From Candidatus Omnitrophota bacterium (GTDB lineage: Bacteria > Omnitrophota > Gorgyraeia > Aquiviventales > Aquiviventaceae), in the NCBI GenBank assembly GCA_016193195.1, contig JACPSQ010000058.1, positions 1 through 5,384 on the forward strand: DNA of 5,384 nucleotides, given 5' to 3'. The stretch's first letter is position 1. Every line of letters begins with the position of its first letter. Under the pieces are notes generated by a model, which did not search any database, was not told the origin of the DNA, and worked only from the letters and a program-made list of their open reading frames with translations. Below, piece by piece: positions 1 through 5,145 of this stretch. The position numbers were made by a program, and so were the translations under genes.

Positions 1-1
1 G

Positions 2-1009
2 CCGGACCACGTCCCGACCTACTTTGAAGTCCTGACCGCCCTCGCGTTTGTGCATTTCAGGGCGCGCCAGATTGACGTTGCGGTGCTGGAGGTGGGGTTG
101 GGTGGGCGATTGGATGCGACGAACGTGGTCGATCAGGCGGTCTCCGTTATCGCGCCTGTTGCGATCGACCATGCGGACATCCTGGGAGCGGACCCGGTGA
201 CGATCGCCAGGGAAAAGGCCGGAATCATCAAAGCACGCCAGGCGGTCATCACCGCGCCCCAACCGCCGGGCGTGGAGGAAGTGTTACGGGAGGTCTGTGA
301 CGCGCAGGGCGTGCCGTTGGTGGAATGTGGGCGGGACCTCACGGTAGGGATCCAGCGCCATGACCTGGAGGGATTGCAGGTGTCGGTGACGGGATTGCGC
401 GGCATCTACGACTCGCTCACGCTGCCGTTGATCGGGCGGCATCAGGCGCAGAATGCGGCCATGGCGGTCGGTGCGTTGGAGGCGCTCTCGAACACCGGCA
501 TCCCACACGCCATCGTGGAGCGAGGGCTTGCGCAGGTGGAGTGGCCGGGTCGGCTCGAGGTGGTCAGTGACGCGCCGCTTGTGTTGATGGATGGAGCGCA
601 CAATCCGCATGCGGCGGCGGCGCTGAGGGAGACGCTGATGGAGCTCTGCCGCGGCCGAGCGATCCATCTCTTGGTGGGGATGTCATCCGATAAGTCGGTG
701 GAAGAAATCGGGAAGCACGTCGCCAGCCTTGCGGTGAGCATGACGTGTACGAAGAGCCGCCACCCCCGAGCGCTTGAGCCTAACGAGCTGGCCAGACGCC
801 TGTTCCCGTTTTGCCCCGACGTCCATGTCATGCCTGACGCCGTTGACGCCTACACCTACTTGCTCAACGCCATCACACCACATGACGTGATTGTGGTCAC
901 CGGCTCGCTCTTTCTGGTGGGTGAGCTGCGCGCAGCCCTCAGATACGCTCACGTGCGGCCGCGCCGGGCCCCGCCACTCGAAAGCGCCATCATCGAGAAC
1001 ACCTCATAG
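2..1009 (+). CDS. folC: Bifunctional folylpolyglutamate synthase/dihydrofolate synthase, 5' truncated by window edge
   Basis: This is a Mur-ligase-family enzyme that adds glutamate to dihydropteroate and folates in the cytoplasm using ATP. The reading frame is open from base 2, so the true start lies outside the window. About 335 residues are visible against a usual 420-440, and the missing part holds the GTNGKGS P-loop. The visible part opens with the family segment PTYFEVLTALAF. Then come EVGLGGRLDATN (bases 89-124), IDH followed by IAREKAGIIK (the region of the family's modified lysine and metal site), GRHQAQNAAMA, WPGRLEVV, and DGAHNP (590-607), which begins the C-terminal domain. VGMSSDKS and VTGSLFLVGELR close the protein. 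All these motifs are intact and no frameshift is seen. The tail after the last helix is Arg/Pro-rich and probably disordered. The tautomerase gene follows 59 bp later on the same strand, with no evident functional link. Confidence 0.96.
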   Translation, partial: PDHVPTYFEVLTALAFVHFRARQIDVAVLEVGLGGRLDATNVVDQAVSVIAPVAIDHADILGADPVTIAREKAGIIKARQAVITAPQPPGVEEVLREVCDAQGVPLVECGRDLTVGIQRHDLEGLQVSVTGLRGIYDSLTLPLIGRHQAQNAAMAVGALEALSNTGIPHAIVERGLAQVEWPGRLEVVSDAPLVLMDGAHNPHAAAALRETLMELCRGRAIHLLVGMSSDKSVEEIGKHVASLAVSMTCTKSRHPRALEPNELARRLFPFCPDVHVMPDAVDAYTYLLNAITPHDVIVVTGSLFLVGELRAALRYAHVRPRRAPPLESAIIENTS

Positions 1010-1025
1010 CAATTCCGCTGCGCCT

Positions 1026-1043
1026 GCCTGTCGGCAGACAGGC
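1026..1043. repeat. Perfect palindrome (7-bp stem, 4-nt loop) between folC and the tautomerase gene
   Basis: GCCTGTC, loop GGCA, then GACAGGC forms a perfect hairpin starting 16 bp after the folC stop. CGCCTG (1021-1026) and CAGGCG (1039-1044) give an alternative pairing register. No T-tract follows on the plus strand, so a classical intrinsic terminator is not supported. Compact palindromes of this kind are often dispersed intergenic repeats in environmental genomes, which is inference here because only one full copy lies in the window. A half-copy, GACAGGCG, recurs at 2229-2236 in another intergenic gap. Confidence 0.55.
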
Positions 1044-1056
1044 GAAATTTCCCACG

Positions 1057-1062
1057 AGGAGG
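1057..1062 (+). promoter_or_regulatory. Shine-Dalgarno site of the tautomerase gene
   Basis: AGGAGG, a full match to the anti-Shine-Dalgarno core, ends 6 bp before the ATG at 1069. It fixes the start codon and places Pro directly after the initiator Met, as the enzyme chemistry requires. Confidence 0.9.
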
Positions 1063-1068
1063 ACGCTC

Positions 1069-1260
1069 ATGCCGGTGATCACTGTGGACTGGTTGGAAGG
1101 GCGGGCCGCTCAGCAGAAGGCCCAGCTTGCCGACGCGCTCACGAAGGCGTTCGTCGATATCGCTCACGTCCCGAAGGATCAGGTGTGGATTGTCTTCAAT
1201 GACGTGAAGCGGTCGGACTGGGCGATGGGCGGCGTCCTACTGGATCAAACCGGACGGTAG
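1069..1260 (+). CDS. 4-oxalocrotonate tautomerase family protein (63 aa)
   Basis: This is a small beta-alpha-beta tautomerase-superfamily subunit. Family members assemble as hexamers and use the N-terminal proline, freed by removal of Met, as a general base in keto-enol tautomerisation. The sequence starts MPVITVDWLEGR, giving mature Pro1 and Arg11, both catalytic in the Pseudomonas enzyme. The helix AAQQKAQLADALTKAF, the VP turn and the closing DWAMGGVLL (Trp50 in place of Phe50) all match the family. Mature position 39, Arg in the canonical enzyme, is Trp here (QVWIVF), so the substrate is probably not 4-oxalocrotonate. No aromatic meta-cleavage genes are nearby. The length is typical (about 62 residues mature). 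Family assignment is secure; substrate and pathway are unknown. Confidence 0.92.
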   Translation: MPVITVDWLEGRAAQQKAQLADALTKAFVDIAHVPKDQVWIVFNDVKRSDWAMGGVLLDQTGR

Positions 1261-1295
1261 CTCGTCAGCCACCGGCTCGTCAGCAGTAGGCTGAC
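1260..1295. repeat. 10-bp direct repeat and 6-bp hairpin in the convergent gap
   Basis: GCTCGTCAGC occurs at 1260-1269 and again at 1275-1284. The second copy leads into a hairpin: GTCAGC (1279-1284), loop AGTAG, GCTGAC (1290-1295). It lies between the tautomerase stop and the stop of the opposing M48 gene, so it could act as a weak transcription barrier. There is no T-tract on either strand to make it a canonical terminator. Nothing else is recognisable in the 83-bp gap. Confidence 0.4.
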
Positions 1296-1343
1296 TGCCT
1301 AGTGCCGTCGAGCTGTCGAGCGACACGAAGTTACCTCGCCACT

Positions 1344-2192
1344 TTAGGGGGGCGCATTGAGGTAGTCGATATAGTCGGCGACGCCGAAGAGCTCTTCTTT
1401 AATCGCCCGCAGCCGATCCGGCACATAGGGATGCGTGAGGGCGTACTGGGGACGCACGACGCCACGCGGCAGATAGTGGATCTTTTCTCGATCGAGCTCT
1501 TGGAGCTTCTGCAAGAACGTCAGGATCGCCAGCGGATTGAACCCAGCCGCTTTCATGTACTTCACGCCGAGCCGATCGGCCTCCAGCTCGTCCTGCCTGG
1601 CATAGGACAGCTGCGCCGCCCGCAGGGCGATCCCCACGCCGCGGAGCGCGTCGCCTTGCCGGGCGGCGAGGGTCGCCAACTGGGCAATCTGTAGCCCCAG
1701 GCTGCTCTCGTAGCGCTTGACCGCGTGACGGGCGGCGATGTGCGCCACCTCATGAGCGATCACCCCCGCCAGCTCATCGTCGCTCGAGGTCTTCTTGATC
1801 AAGCCGTCGTCTACATACACGTAGCCGCCGGGGAGGGAAAACGCGTTGACCTCCTTATCCTGCACGACAACGAAGCTGTAGACGAGTTCCTGACGGTCAC
1901 ACGCGGCGACGATACGCTCCCCAATCGACCTCACCTTCTGCTGCAACGACTCATCCGCGGCGACGGGCAGCTCTTGCTCGACGTGGCGGGCGAGCTTTCG
2001 GCCGAGCTCCACTTCCTTCTCGGTCGACGTGATCGTGTACTCCTCCTCCTTCGTGGCGAGATTGAAGTTGCTCCGGACGCATCCGCCGAGGAAGAACGAA
2101 AGGATCACCGCCCCGTGCCGCAGCACCGTGTGGCGCCGCTCGTTATGCCACGTGCGTCGCGCTCGTCTCAATGTGACCAGAACAGGTTTCAT
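1344..2192 (-). CDS. M48-family zinc metalloprotease, predicted lipoprotein (LoiP/YcaL/BepA-like, 282 aa)
   Basis: This is a predicted periplasmic or outer-membrane-anchored zinc endopeptidase of the type that degrades misassembled envelope proteins. From the ATG at 2192 the protein has an Arg-rich n-region, a hydrophobic stretch AVILSFFL and a lipobox LGGC (lipidated Cys38). Residue +2 is Val rather than Asp, which favours the outer membrane under the E. coli rule. The catalytic domain shows NAFSLPGGYVYV (116-127), the zinc motif HEVAH (147-151) and the third-ligand motif ELEAD (202-206), then HPYVPDRL near the C-terminus. There is no TPR domain, unlike BepA, so LoiP/YcaL-type proteins are the closer match in architecture. 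The frame is open upstream to about 2483, but that extension overlaps the zinc-ribbon gene and would bury the signal peptide. A GTG at 2126 is an alternative start without a good ribosome site. It lies 68 bp downstream of the zinc-ribbon gene, probably in one operon. Confidence 0.92.
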   Translation of the reverse strand: MKPVLVTLRRARRTWHNERRHTVLRHGAVILSFFLGGCVRSNFNLATKEEEYTITSTEKEVELGRKLARHVEQELPVAADESLQQKVRSIGERIVAACDRQELVYSFVVVQDKEVNAFSLPGGYVYVDDGLIKKTSSDDELAGVIAHEVAHIAARHAVKRYESSLGLQIAQLATLAARQGDALRGVGIALRAAQLSYARQDELEADRLGVKYMKAAGFNPLAILTFLQKLQELDREKIHYLPRGVVRPQYALTHPYVPDRLRAIKEELFGVADYIDYLNAPP

Positions 2193-2195
2193 GCA

Positions 2196-2200
2196 CTCCT
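2196..2200 (-). promoter_or_regulatory. Candidate Shine-Dalgarno for the M48 protease gene
   Basis: AGGAG on the minus strand lies only 3 nt before the ATG at 2192. The core is good but the spacing is short. It is still the best ribosome site near any start that keeps the lipoprotein signal peptide near the N-terminus. Confidence 0.5.
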
Positions 2201-2229
2201 GAGTTCTTGGGCCGCACACGGCACCGGTG

Positions 2230-2251
2230 ACAGGCGGGAAACACAGGCGGG
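2230..2251. repeat. 9-bp direct repeat upstream of the M48 gene
   Basis: ACAGGCGGG occurs at 2230-2238 and 2243-2251, a 13-bp period, next to the 8-bp palindrome CACCGGTG (2222-2229). Both lie in the 68-bp gap between the zinc-ribbon and M48 genes. They could be a protein-binding site or chance; no function can be assigned. Confidence 0.3.
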
Positions 2252-2260
2252 TTGTTGCGG

Positions 2261-2614
2261 TTAAAATGTGAGGGTGGAGTTGAACTGGTTGACCCCTTCT
2301 GTGACGGCTTTGATCACGCGCATGGTGAGATCCACGAGCCAGGCGGTATAGGCGGTTGTGACGACGGTCAATCCGATCTTGAGCCTTCGCGAGAACCGGG
2401 GGTTGTTCCACACGAGCGGCAACCCGAACGGTCCCAGGAAGAAAAAGAGTATGGCCAAGACACCCCAGATGTTGTGGTACCATTTGCCCTTGGGCGGCTC
2501 TCGCAGCGCCACGGTAGGGTCAAGGGGTGCGGCGCAATGACCGCAGGCTCTCGCTTCTCCGGCCACCGTGGCTCCGCACGCGGGGCACGTCTGTGTGCTT
2601 GTCGGCTCTGTCAT
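2261..2614 (-). CDS. Zinc-ribbon domain membrane protein of unknown function (117 aa)
   Basis: The N-terminus carries a four-cysteine zinc ribbon, C10-x2-C13-x10-C24-x2-C27 (CPAC and CGHC knuckles), predicted to face the cytoplasm. A linker leads to hydrophobic segment 1 (about 49-69, IWGVLAILFFFLGPFGLPLV). The short basic turn NNPRFSRRLK follows, then hydrophobic segment 2 (about 79-96). The rest is a short amphipathic tail. The frame extends nine codons upstream, but the ATG at 2614 is chosen because AAGGAG sits 4 nt before it and the upstream codons include the ribosome site itself. The pattern of zinc ribbon plus a GP.GLPL.W helix and NPRFS turn is common in hypothetical bacterial proteins, from memory. 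The M48 lipoprotease gene follows on the same strand and the TMTC-like gene diverges. A role in membrane sensing or quality control is only a guess. Confidence 0.87.
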   Translation of the reverse strand: MTEPTSTQTCPACGATVAGEARACGHCAAPLDPTVALREPPKGKWYHNIWGVLAILFFFLGPFGLPLVWNNPRFSRRLKIGLTVVTTAYTAWLVDLTMRVIKAVTEGVNQFNSTLTF

Positions 2615-2618
2615 TGGG

Positions 2619-2624
2619 CTCCTT
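2619..2624 (-). promoter_or_regulatory. Shine-Dalgarno of the zinc-ribbon gene
   Basis: On the minus strand AAGGAG is followed by CCCA and then the ATG at 2614. It sits inside a longer purine run, AGGAAAGGAG. This decides the start in favour of the second in-frame candidate. Confidence 0.8.
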
Positions 2625-2642
2625 TCCTGTTGATCCCTCACG

Positions 2643-2672
2643 TTGAACCGTAGGCGGATGACCCCTTATTCT
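2643..2672 (+). promoter_or_regulatory. Weak candidate promoter for the TMTC-like gene
   Basis: TTGAAC (2643-2648; 4 of 6) and TATTCT (2667-2672; 4 of 6) are 18 bp apart and point toward the large membrane-protein gene. The -10 overlaps the candidate -10 of the opposing promoter. If real, it would exclude the upstream TTG (2643) and ATG (2658) as starts of that gene. Both boxes are mediocre matches. Confidence 0.22.
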
Positions 2673-2697
2673 ACGCCAATGGCAATGGGGAAGCCAA
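2668..2697 (-). promoter_or_regulatory. Candidate sigma-70-type promoter for the zinc-ribbon/M48 operon
   Basis: On the minus strand TTGGCT (2697-2692; 4 of 6 to TTGACA) is separated by 18 bp from TAGAAT (2673-2668; 5 of 6 to TATAAT). The predicted start near 2661 gives a leader of about 47 nt before the ATG at 2614. The stretch is visibly more AT-rich than the flanking coding DNA. The call rests on consensus matching only. Confidence 0.4.
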
Positions 2698-2735
2698 AAG
2701 CTTTATCACGGTTATTCGCACGCCTGGTTGCCAAA

Positions 2736-4427
2736 ATGATGCCCCGCGCTCGTCGTCTTCAGGGTCGTGGACGCGTCGCCCTGCCCCTCATGGTGATCCT
2801 CATCGGCGTCGGTGTCTACCACAACAGTTTGTTGGGCCAGTTCGTCTTTGACGACTACTCCTGCATCGTCGATAACCCCAAGATCCGCCGGCCCTGGCCG
2901 CTGTGGGAGACGGTGTCGGCGCCACCCGAGACGGCGATCGCGGGACGCCCGGTGGTCGCGGTTTCGCTCGCCGCCAACTACGCGGCGGGTCGTCTTGAGG
3001 TATGGGGCTACCACGCGTTCAACATCATGCTCCACATCGTTTCCGGCCTTCTCTTGTTGAGCATCCTGCGACGGACGCTGCGTGGCCGGCGCCTCCGGGG
3101 CCGCTACGGTCGTGAAGCCGCGTGGCTTGCGCTGACGGCGACACTCGTATGGATGGTGCATCCGCTCCTGACCGAGAGCGTCGACTACATCATCCAGCGG
3201 ACCGAGTTGCTCATGGGGTTCTTCCTATTGCTGACCCTCTATAGCGTCATTCGCGGCGCCGATGCGGCGCATCCACAGCGCTGGCACGCAGCCGCCGTGG
3301 CCTCGTGCGCCCTGGGGATGGCCAGCAAAGAGGTGATGGTGGTGGCTCCACTCCTCACGCTCCTGTACGATCGCATCTTCCTCTCGATGTCGTTTCGGGA
3401 GACATTCCAACGGCGCGGCGGCCTCTATGTCGGCCTCACGCTGACCTGGCTGGTGCTGGCGGTTTCAGTCGCCACGGGTGCCCGCGTGACCACAGCCGGC
3501 TTTGGCGTGCAGGGCCTCACGCCGTGGGACTACGTGAAGACGCAGTGCGGCGTGATCCTCCAGTACCTCAGACTTGCGTTCTGGCCGCATCCGCTGGTCG
3601 CTGACTACGCTGATTGGCCGGTCGCCAAGACACTCCTCGATGTGGCGCCGCAAGCGCTCGCCATCATCGTGCTGGTCATCGCGACGCTGTGGGCCCTGCG
3701 CTACCGGCCGGCGGCAGGGTTCCTGGGTGCGTGGTTCTTCGGCCTCCTCGCTCCGACGTCAAGCGTGCTGCCCATCCTCACGGAAGTCGCGGCGGAGCGA
3801 CGCATGTACCTTCCCCTCGCTGCGGTGGTCACGCTCATCGTGGTGGGAGGATGGGATGGGCTTCGTCGCCTCCCGGTGGGGGATCGATGGCGGCGCAGCC
3901 TGGCCGCGGGGTTGGTGACGATCTTGGTCGGGACGCTGGGATGGGTCACGATCAGGCGCAACGAGGTCTACCGCAGCGAGGTGTCGCTCTTGCGCGATGT
4001 GATCGCCAAACGCCCGACGAACGCTCGCGCACACTATAACCTCGGCATCGCGCTGGCTGAGCAGGGCAAGGCGGAGGAGGCTGGGACGCACTTTGTCGAG
4101 GCGCTACGGCTGGACCCCAATTACGCGGAGGCGCACGGCAATCTCGGCGCGGTGCTGGCCAAACAGGGCAAGGCGGAGGAAGCCGTCGACCACTATCGAC
4201 GGGCGTTGCGGCTCAATCCCTCTTTAGCGGAGGCTCACCATAACCTCGGCATCGCGCTGGCTGAGCAGGGACGGTACGAGGAGGCTGTCGAGCAGTTTGC
4301 CCAGGCCCTTGCGCTGAACCCGAATATCGCACAGGTTGGCCGCAACCTGGAAGGGATGCTTAGGAAACGAGCCTCGCGACCCGCCGCGTTCGCGGCGGAT
4401 CGTTCCCACCCCACCAAGCCGGAGTAG
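2736..4427 (+). CDS. Polytopic membrane protein with C-terminal TPRs, TMTC-like (putative GT-C-type glycosyltransferase)
   Basis: From the ATG at 2736 the protein has 563 residues. The first membrane helix (LPLMVILIGVGVYHNSLLG) is followed at once by FVFDDY and then IVDNPKI. An acidic pair in the first external loop is the hallmark of GT-C transferases, and the NSLLGQFVFDDY...NP arrangement resembles eukaryotic TMTC O-mannosyltransferases and their bacterial relatives. About ten further hydrophobic segments follow, with HPLLTESVDYIIQRTELL and MASKEV as conserved-looking loops. Three 34-residue TPRs lie at 4023-4124, 4125-4226 and 4227-4328. Donor and acceptor are unknown; substrate capture by the TPRs is inference from the family. 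The frame is open back to 2634, with a TTG at 2643 and an ATG at 2658. Those upstream codons are only about 49% GC with poor third-position GC, so the 2736/2739 ATG pair is preferred. None of these starts has a good ribosome site. Confidence 0.85.
   Translation: MMPRARRLQGRGRVALPLMVILIGVGVYHNSLLGQFVFDDYSCIVDNPKIRRPWPLWETVSAPPETAIAGRPVVAVSLAANYAAGRLEVWGYHAFNIMLHIVSGLLLLSILRRTLRGRRLRGRYGREAAWLALTATLVWMVHPLLTESVDYIIQRTELLMGFFLLLTLYSVIRGADAAHPQRWHAAAVASCALGMASKEVMVVAPLLTLLYDRIFLSMSFRETFQRRGGLYVGLTLTWLVLAVSVATGARVTTAGFGVQGLTPWDYVKTQCGVILQYLRLAFWPHPLVADYADWPVAKTLLDVAPQALAIIVLVIATLWALRYRPAAGFLGAWFFGLLAPTSSVLPILTEVAAERRMYLPLAAVVTLIVVGGWDGLRRLPVGDRWRRSLAAGLVTILVGTLGWVTIRRNEVYRSEVSLLRDVIAKRPTNARAHYNLGIALAEQGKAEEAGTHFVEALRLDPNYAEAHGNLGAVLAKQGKAEEAVDHYRRALRLNPSLAEAHHNLGIALAEQGRYEEAVEQFAQALALNPNIAQVGRNLEGMLRKRASRPAAFAADRSHPTKPE
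4023..4328 (+). repeat. Three tandem 102-bp TPR-coding units
   Basis: Units at 4023-4124, 4125-4226 and 4227-4328 each encode a 34-residue TPR beginning A-x-A-H and ending in L-[DN]-P-x-[YLI]. Units 1 and 3 share 31 identical consecutive bases (4036-4066 and 4240-4270), exactly 204 bp apart. Units 1 and 2 share an identical CAGGGCAAGGCGGAGGA segment. Identity at silent positions points to recent duplication or gene conversion. A degenerate start of a fourth repeat may follow (residues N-I-A-Q-V-G-R-N-L-E). Confidence 0.9.
4381..4398. repeat. GC-rich 7-bp hairpin near the 3' end of the TMTC-like gene
   Basis: CCGCCGC (4381-4387), loop GTTC, GCGGCGG (4392-4398) is a perfect all-GC stem inside the coding sequence, ending 26 bp before the stop codon. 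No T-tract follows, so it is not a canonical terminator. It might slow 3' decay of the mRNA or be a by-product of GC-rich alanine codons. Confidence 0.45.
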
Positions 4428-4437
4428 CCCCCGCTGT

Positions 4438-4479
4438 GGGCCTCATGCCCGCGCTCGTGCGGACACGCGTGAGAGGCCC
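4438..4479. repeat. Inverted repeat in the gap before lepB
   Basis: GGGCCTC (4438-4444) pairs with GAGGCCC (4473-4479) across 28 nt. The interior can pair further, imperfectly (for example CCGC with GCGG). This takes up much of the 93-bp gap between the TMTC-like stop and the signal peptidase start. It could be a weak terminator (no T-run follows), an operator or an mRNA structure. Confidence 0.4.
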
Positions 4480-4505
4480 CGCTCTTCCTGAGCTCGATGC
4501 CGGTG

Positions 4506-4514
4506 TGTTATGGT
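4506..4514 (+). promoter_or_regulatory. Candidate extended -10 promoter element of lepB
   Basis: TGT followed by TATGGT gives a TGn-extended -10 with 4 of 6 matches to TATAAT. Transcription from it would begin about 6-7 bp later, at or next to the ATG at 4521. There is no convincing -35 at the right distance and no usable ribosome site, since AAGG ends 1 nt before the ATG. Confidence 0.3.
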
Positions 4515-4520
4515 TAAGGT

Positions 4521-5057
4521 ATGGAATGGAAACGGCGGGCCTGGTTTGACTGGCGCTTCATCACAGGCGAATCTCGAAGGGCCTATGGGTTGGCCTGTAT
4601 CCTGTTCTGGTCCGTCCTGTCGTTTTTCTTCTGCCAGCGGTATGTGGTGAGCCTTGGCGTAATGACAGAGAGGAGCATGCTCCCAGCGCTGGTCGGGGGC
4701 AACTATTTCTTGATCAACAAATATATCTACCACGTTGCCCGTCCGAAGCGGGGAGACATCGTCGTGCTCCGGAGGGATCTCTCATCCTCTGAAGAGTACG
4801 TCAAGCGCGTCATCGGCCTTGAAGGGGAGACCCTGCTCATCTGGTTTGGCAACGTCTACATCAACGGCCATCGGTTGACTGAGCCGTACGCGGTCGGAGG
4901 CACCTTTCCGAATCTCGGTCCGTACACCCTCCCGAAAGATACCTACTTCGTCATGGGGGATAACCGCGAGGAGAGCGAAGACAGCCGTCACTTCGGGGCC
5001 GTGACGCTGAGGGAGATTGAAGGGAAGATCACACCAGGCGAGTTATTTCCATTTTGA
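4521..5057 (+). CDS. lepB: Signal peptidase I (178 aa, compact type)
   Basis: This membrane-bound Ser/Lys protease removes signal peptides from secreted proteins on the outer face of the cytoplasmic membrane. A basic N-terminus (MEWKRR) precedes a single anchor helix (about residues 21-44), followed by the catalytic domain. Box B reads MTERSMLPAL with nucleophile Ser52. Box C is RPKRGDIVVL. Box D is YVKRVIGLEGE with general base Lys95. Box E is GDNREESEDSRHFG (146-159). All catalytic elements are present. The length resembles Bacillus SipS (about 180 residues) rather than E. coli LepB (324), so the large insertions are absent. The ATG at 4521 is the only start that keeps the anchor with its positive-inside flank. 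Ribosome-site evidence is poor. The gene is convergent with the PIN-domain gene beyond it. Confidence 0.96.
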   Translation: MEWKRRAWFDWRFITGESRRAYGLACILFWSVLSFFFCQRYVVSLGVMTERSMLPALVGGNYFLINKYIYHVARPKRGDIVVLRRDLSSSEEYVKRVIGLEGETLLIWFGNVYINGHRLTEPYAVGGTFPNLGPYTLPKDTYFVMGDNREESEDSRHFGAVTLREIEGKITPGELFPF

Positions 5058-5075
5058 TTCCGAAGGGATCGATCA

Positions 5076-5138
5076 TCAGAACCGCCGCTCCCCCGCTTCC
5101 GATTTGAGCTTCGGCAAACGCTTCTTCGGTTTCGTCAC
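5076..5138 (-). pseudogene. Remnant of a CopG-type antitoxin N-terminus
   Basis: Read on the minus strand from a GTG at 5138, 7 bp after the PIN gene stop, the frame gives VTKPKKRLPKLKSEAGERRF and then TGA TGA. The run KKRLPKLKSEA-ER-F resembles the conserved start of CopG-family antitoxins of type II toxin-antitoxin systems, whose usual form continues with Trp-Glu and a THD motif. Here the first stop falls exactly where the Trp codon TGG is expected. No further antitoxin-like sequence is seen in any frame before the lepB 3' end, so the DNA-binding part is missing. The match is from memory of the family and short, so it could be chance. No ribosome site is seen. Confidence 0.4.
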
Positions 5139-5145
5139 GGGAAGG

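Noticed and set aside
133..952. Minus-strand open frames under folC
   Set aside because: They have Arg/His-rich shadow composition with no motif, and all lie opposite well-conserved FolC motifs.
1279..1295. Intrinsic terminator between the convergent tautomerase and M48 genes
   Set aside because: The stem is only 6 bp and there is no T-run on either strand, so it is recorded as a repeat/hairpin only.
1302..2264. Plus-strand open frames (1302-1694 and 1725-2264) antisense to the M48 gene
   Set aside because: They mirror the M48 coding sequence, show no recognisable domain and have no ribosome site. The M48 zinc motifs on the other strand are decisive.
2193..2483. N-terminal extension of the M48 protease frame upstream of 2192
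   Set aside because: It overlaps most of the zinc-ribbon gene in another frame, places the lipoprotein signal peptide more than 130 residues inside the protein, and is of low-complexity shadow composition.
2643..2735. TTG at 2643 or ATG at 2658 as the start of the TMTC-like protein
   Set aside because: There is no ribosome site, GC and third-position GC are low compared with the gene body, and the stretch overlaps promoter-like boxes. It is not excluded, only less likely than 2736/2739.
5060..5114. CCGAAG/CTTCGG inverted pair after lepB as a terminator
   Set aside because: The 6-bp arms are more than 40 nt apart, a second CTTCGG copy nearby makes pairing ambiguous, and there is no T-tract.
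5052..5142. Alternative minus-strand frame beside lepB reading ...AVLMIDPFGIKMEIT...
   Set aside because: The DPFG segment faintly recalls the end of glyoxalase-fold (VOC) proteins, but there is no start, no upstream domain and part is antisense to the lepB 3' end. The antitoxin-like frame matches better.
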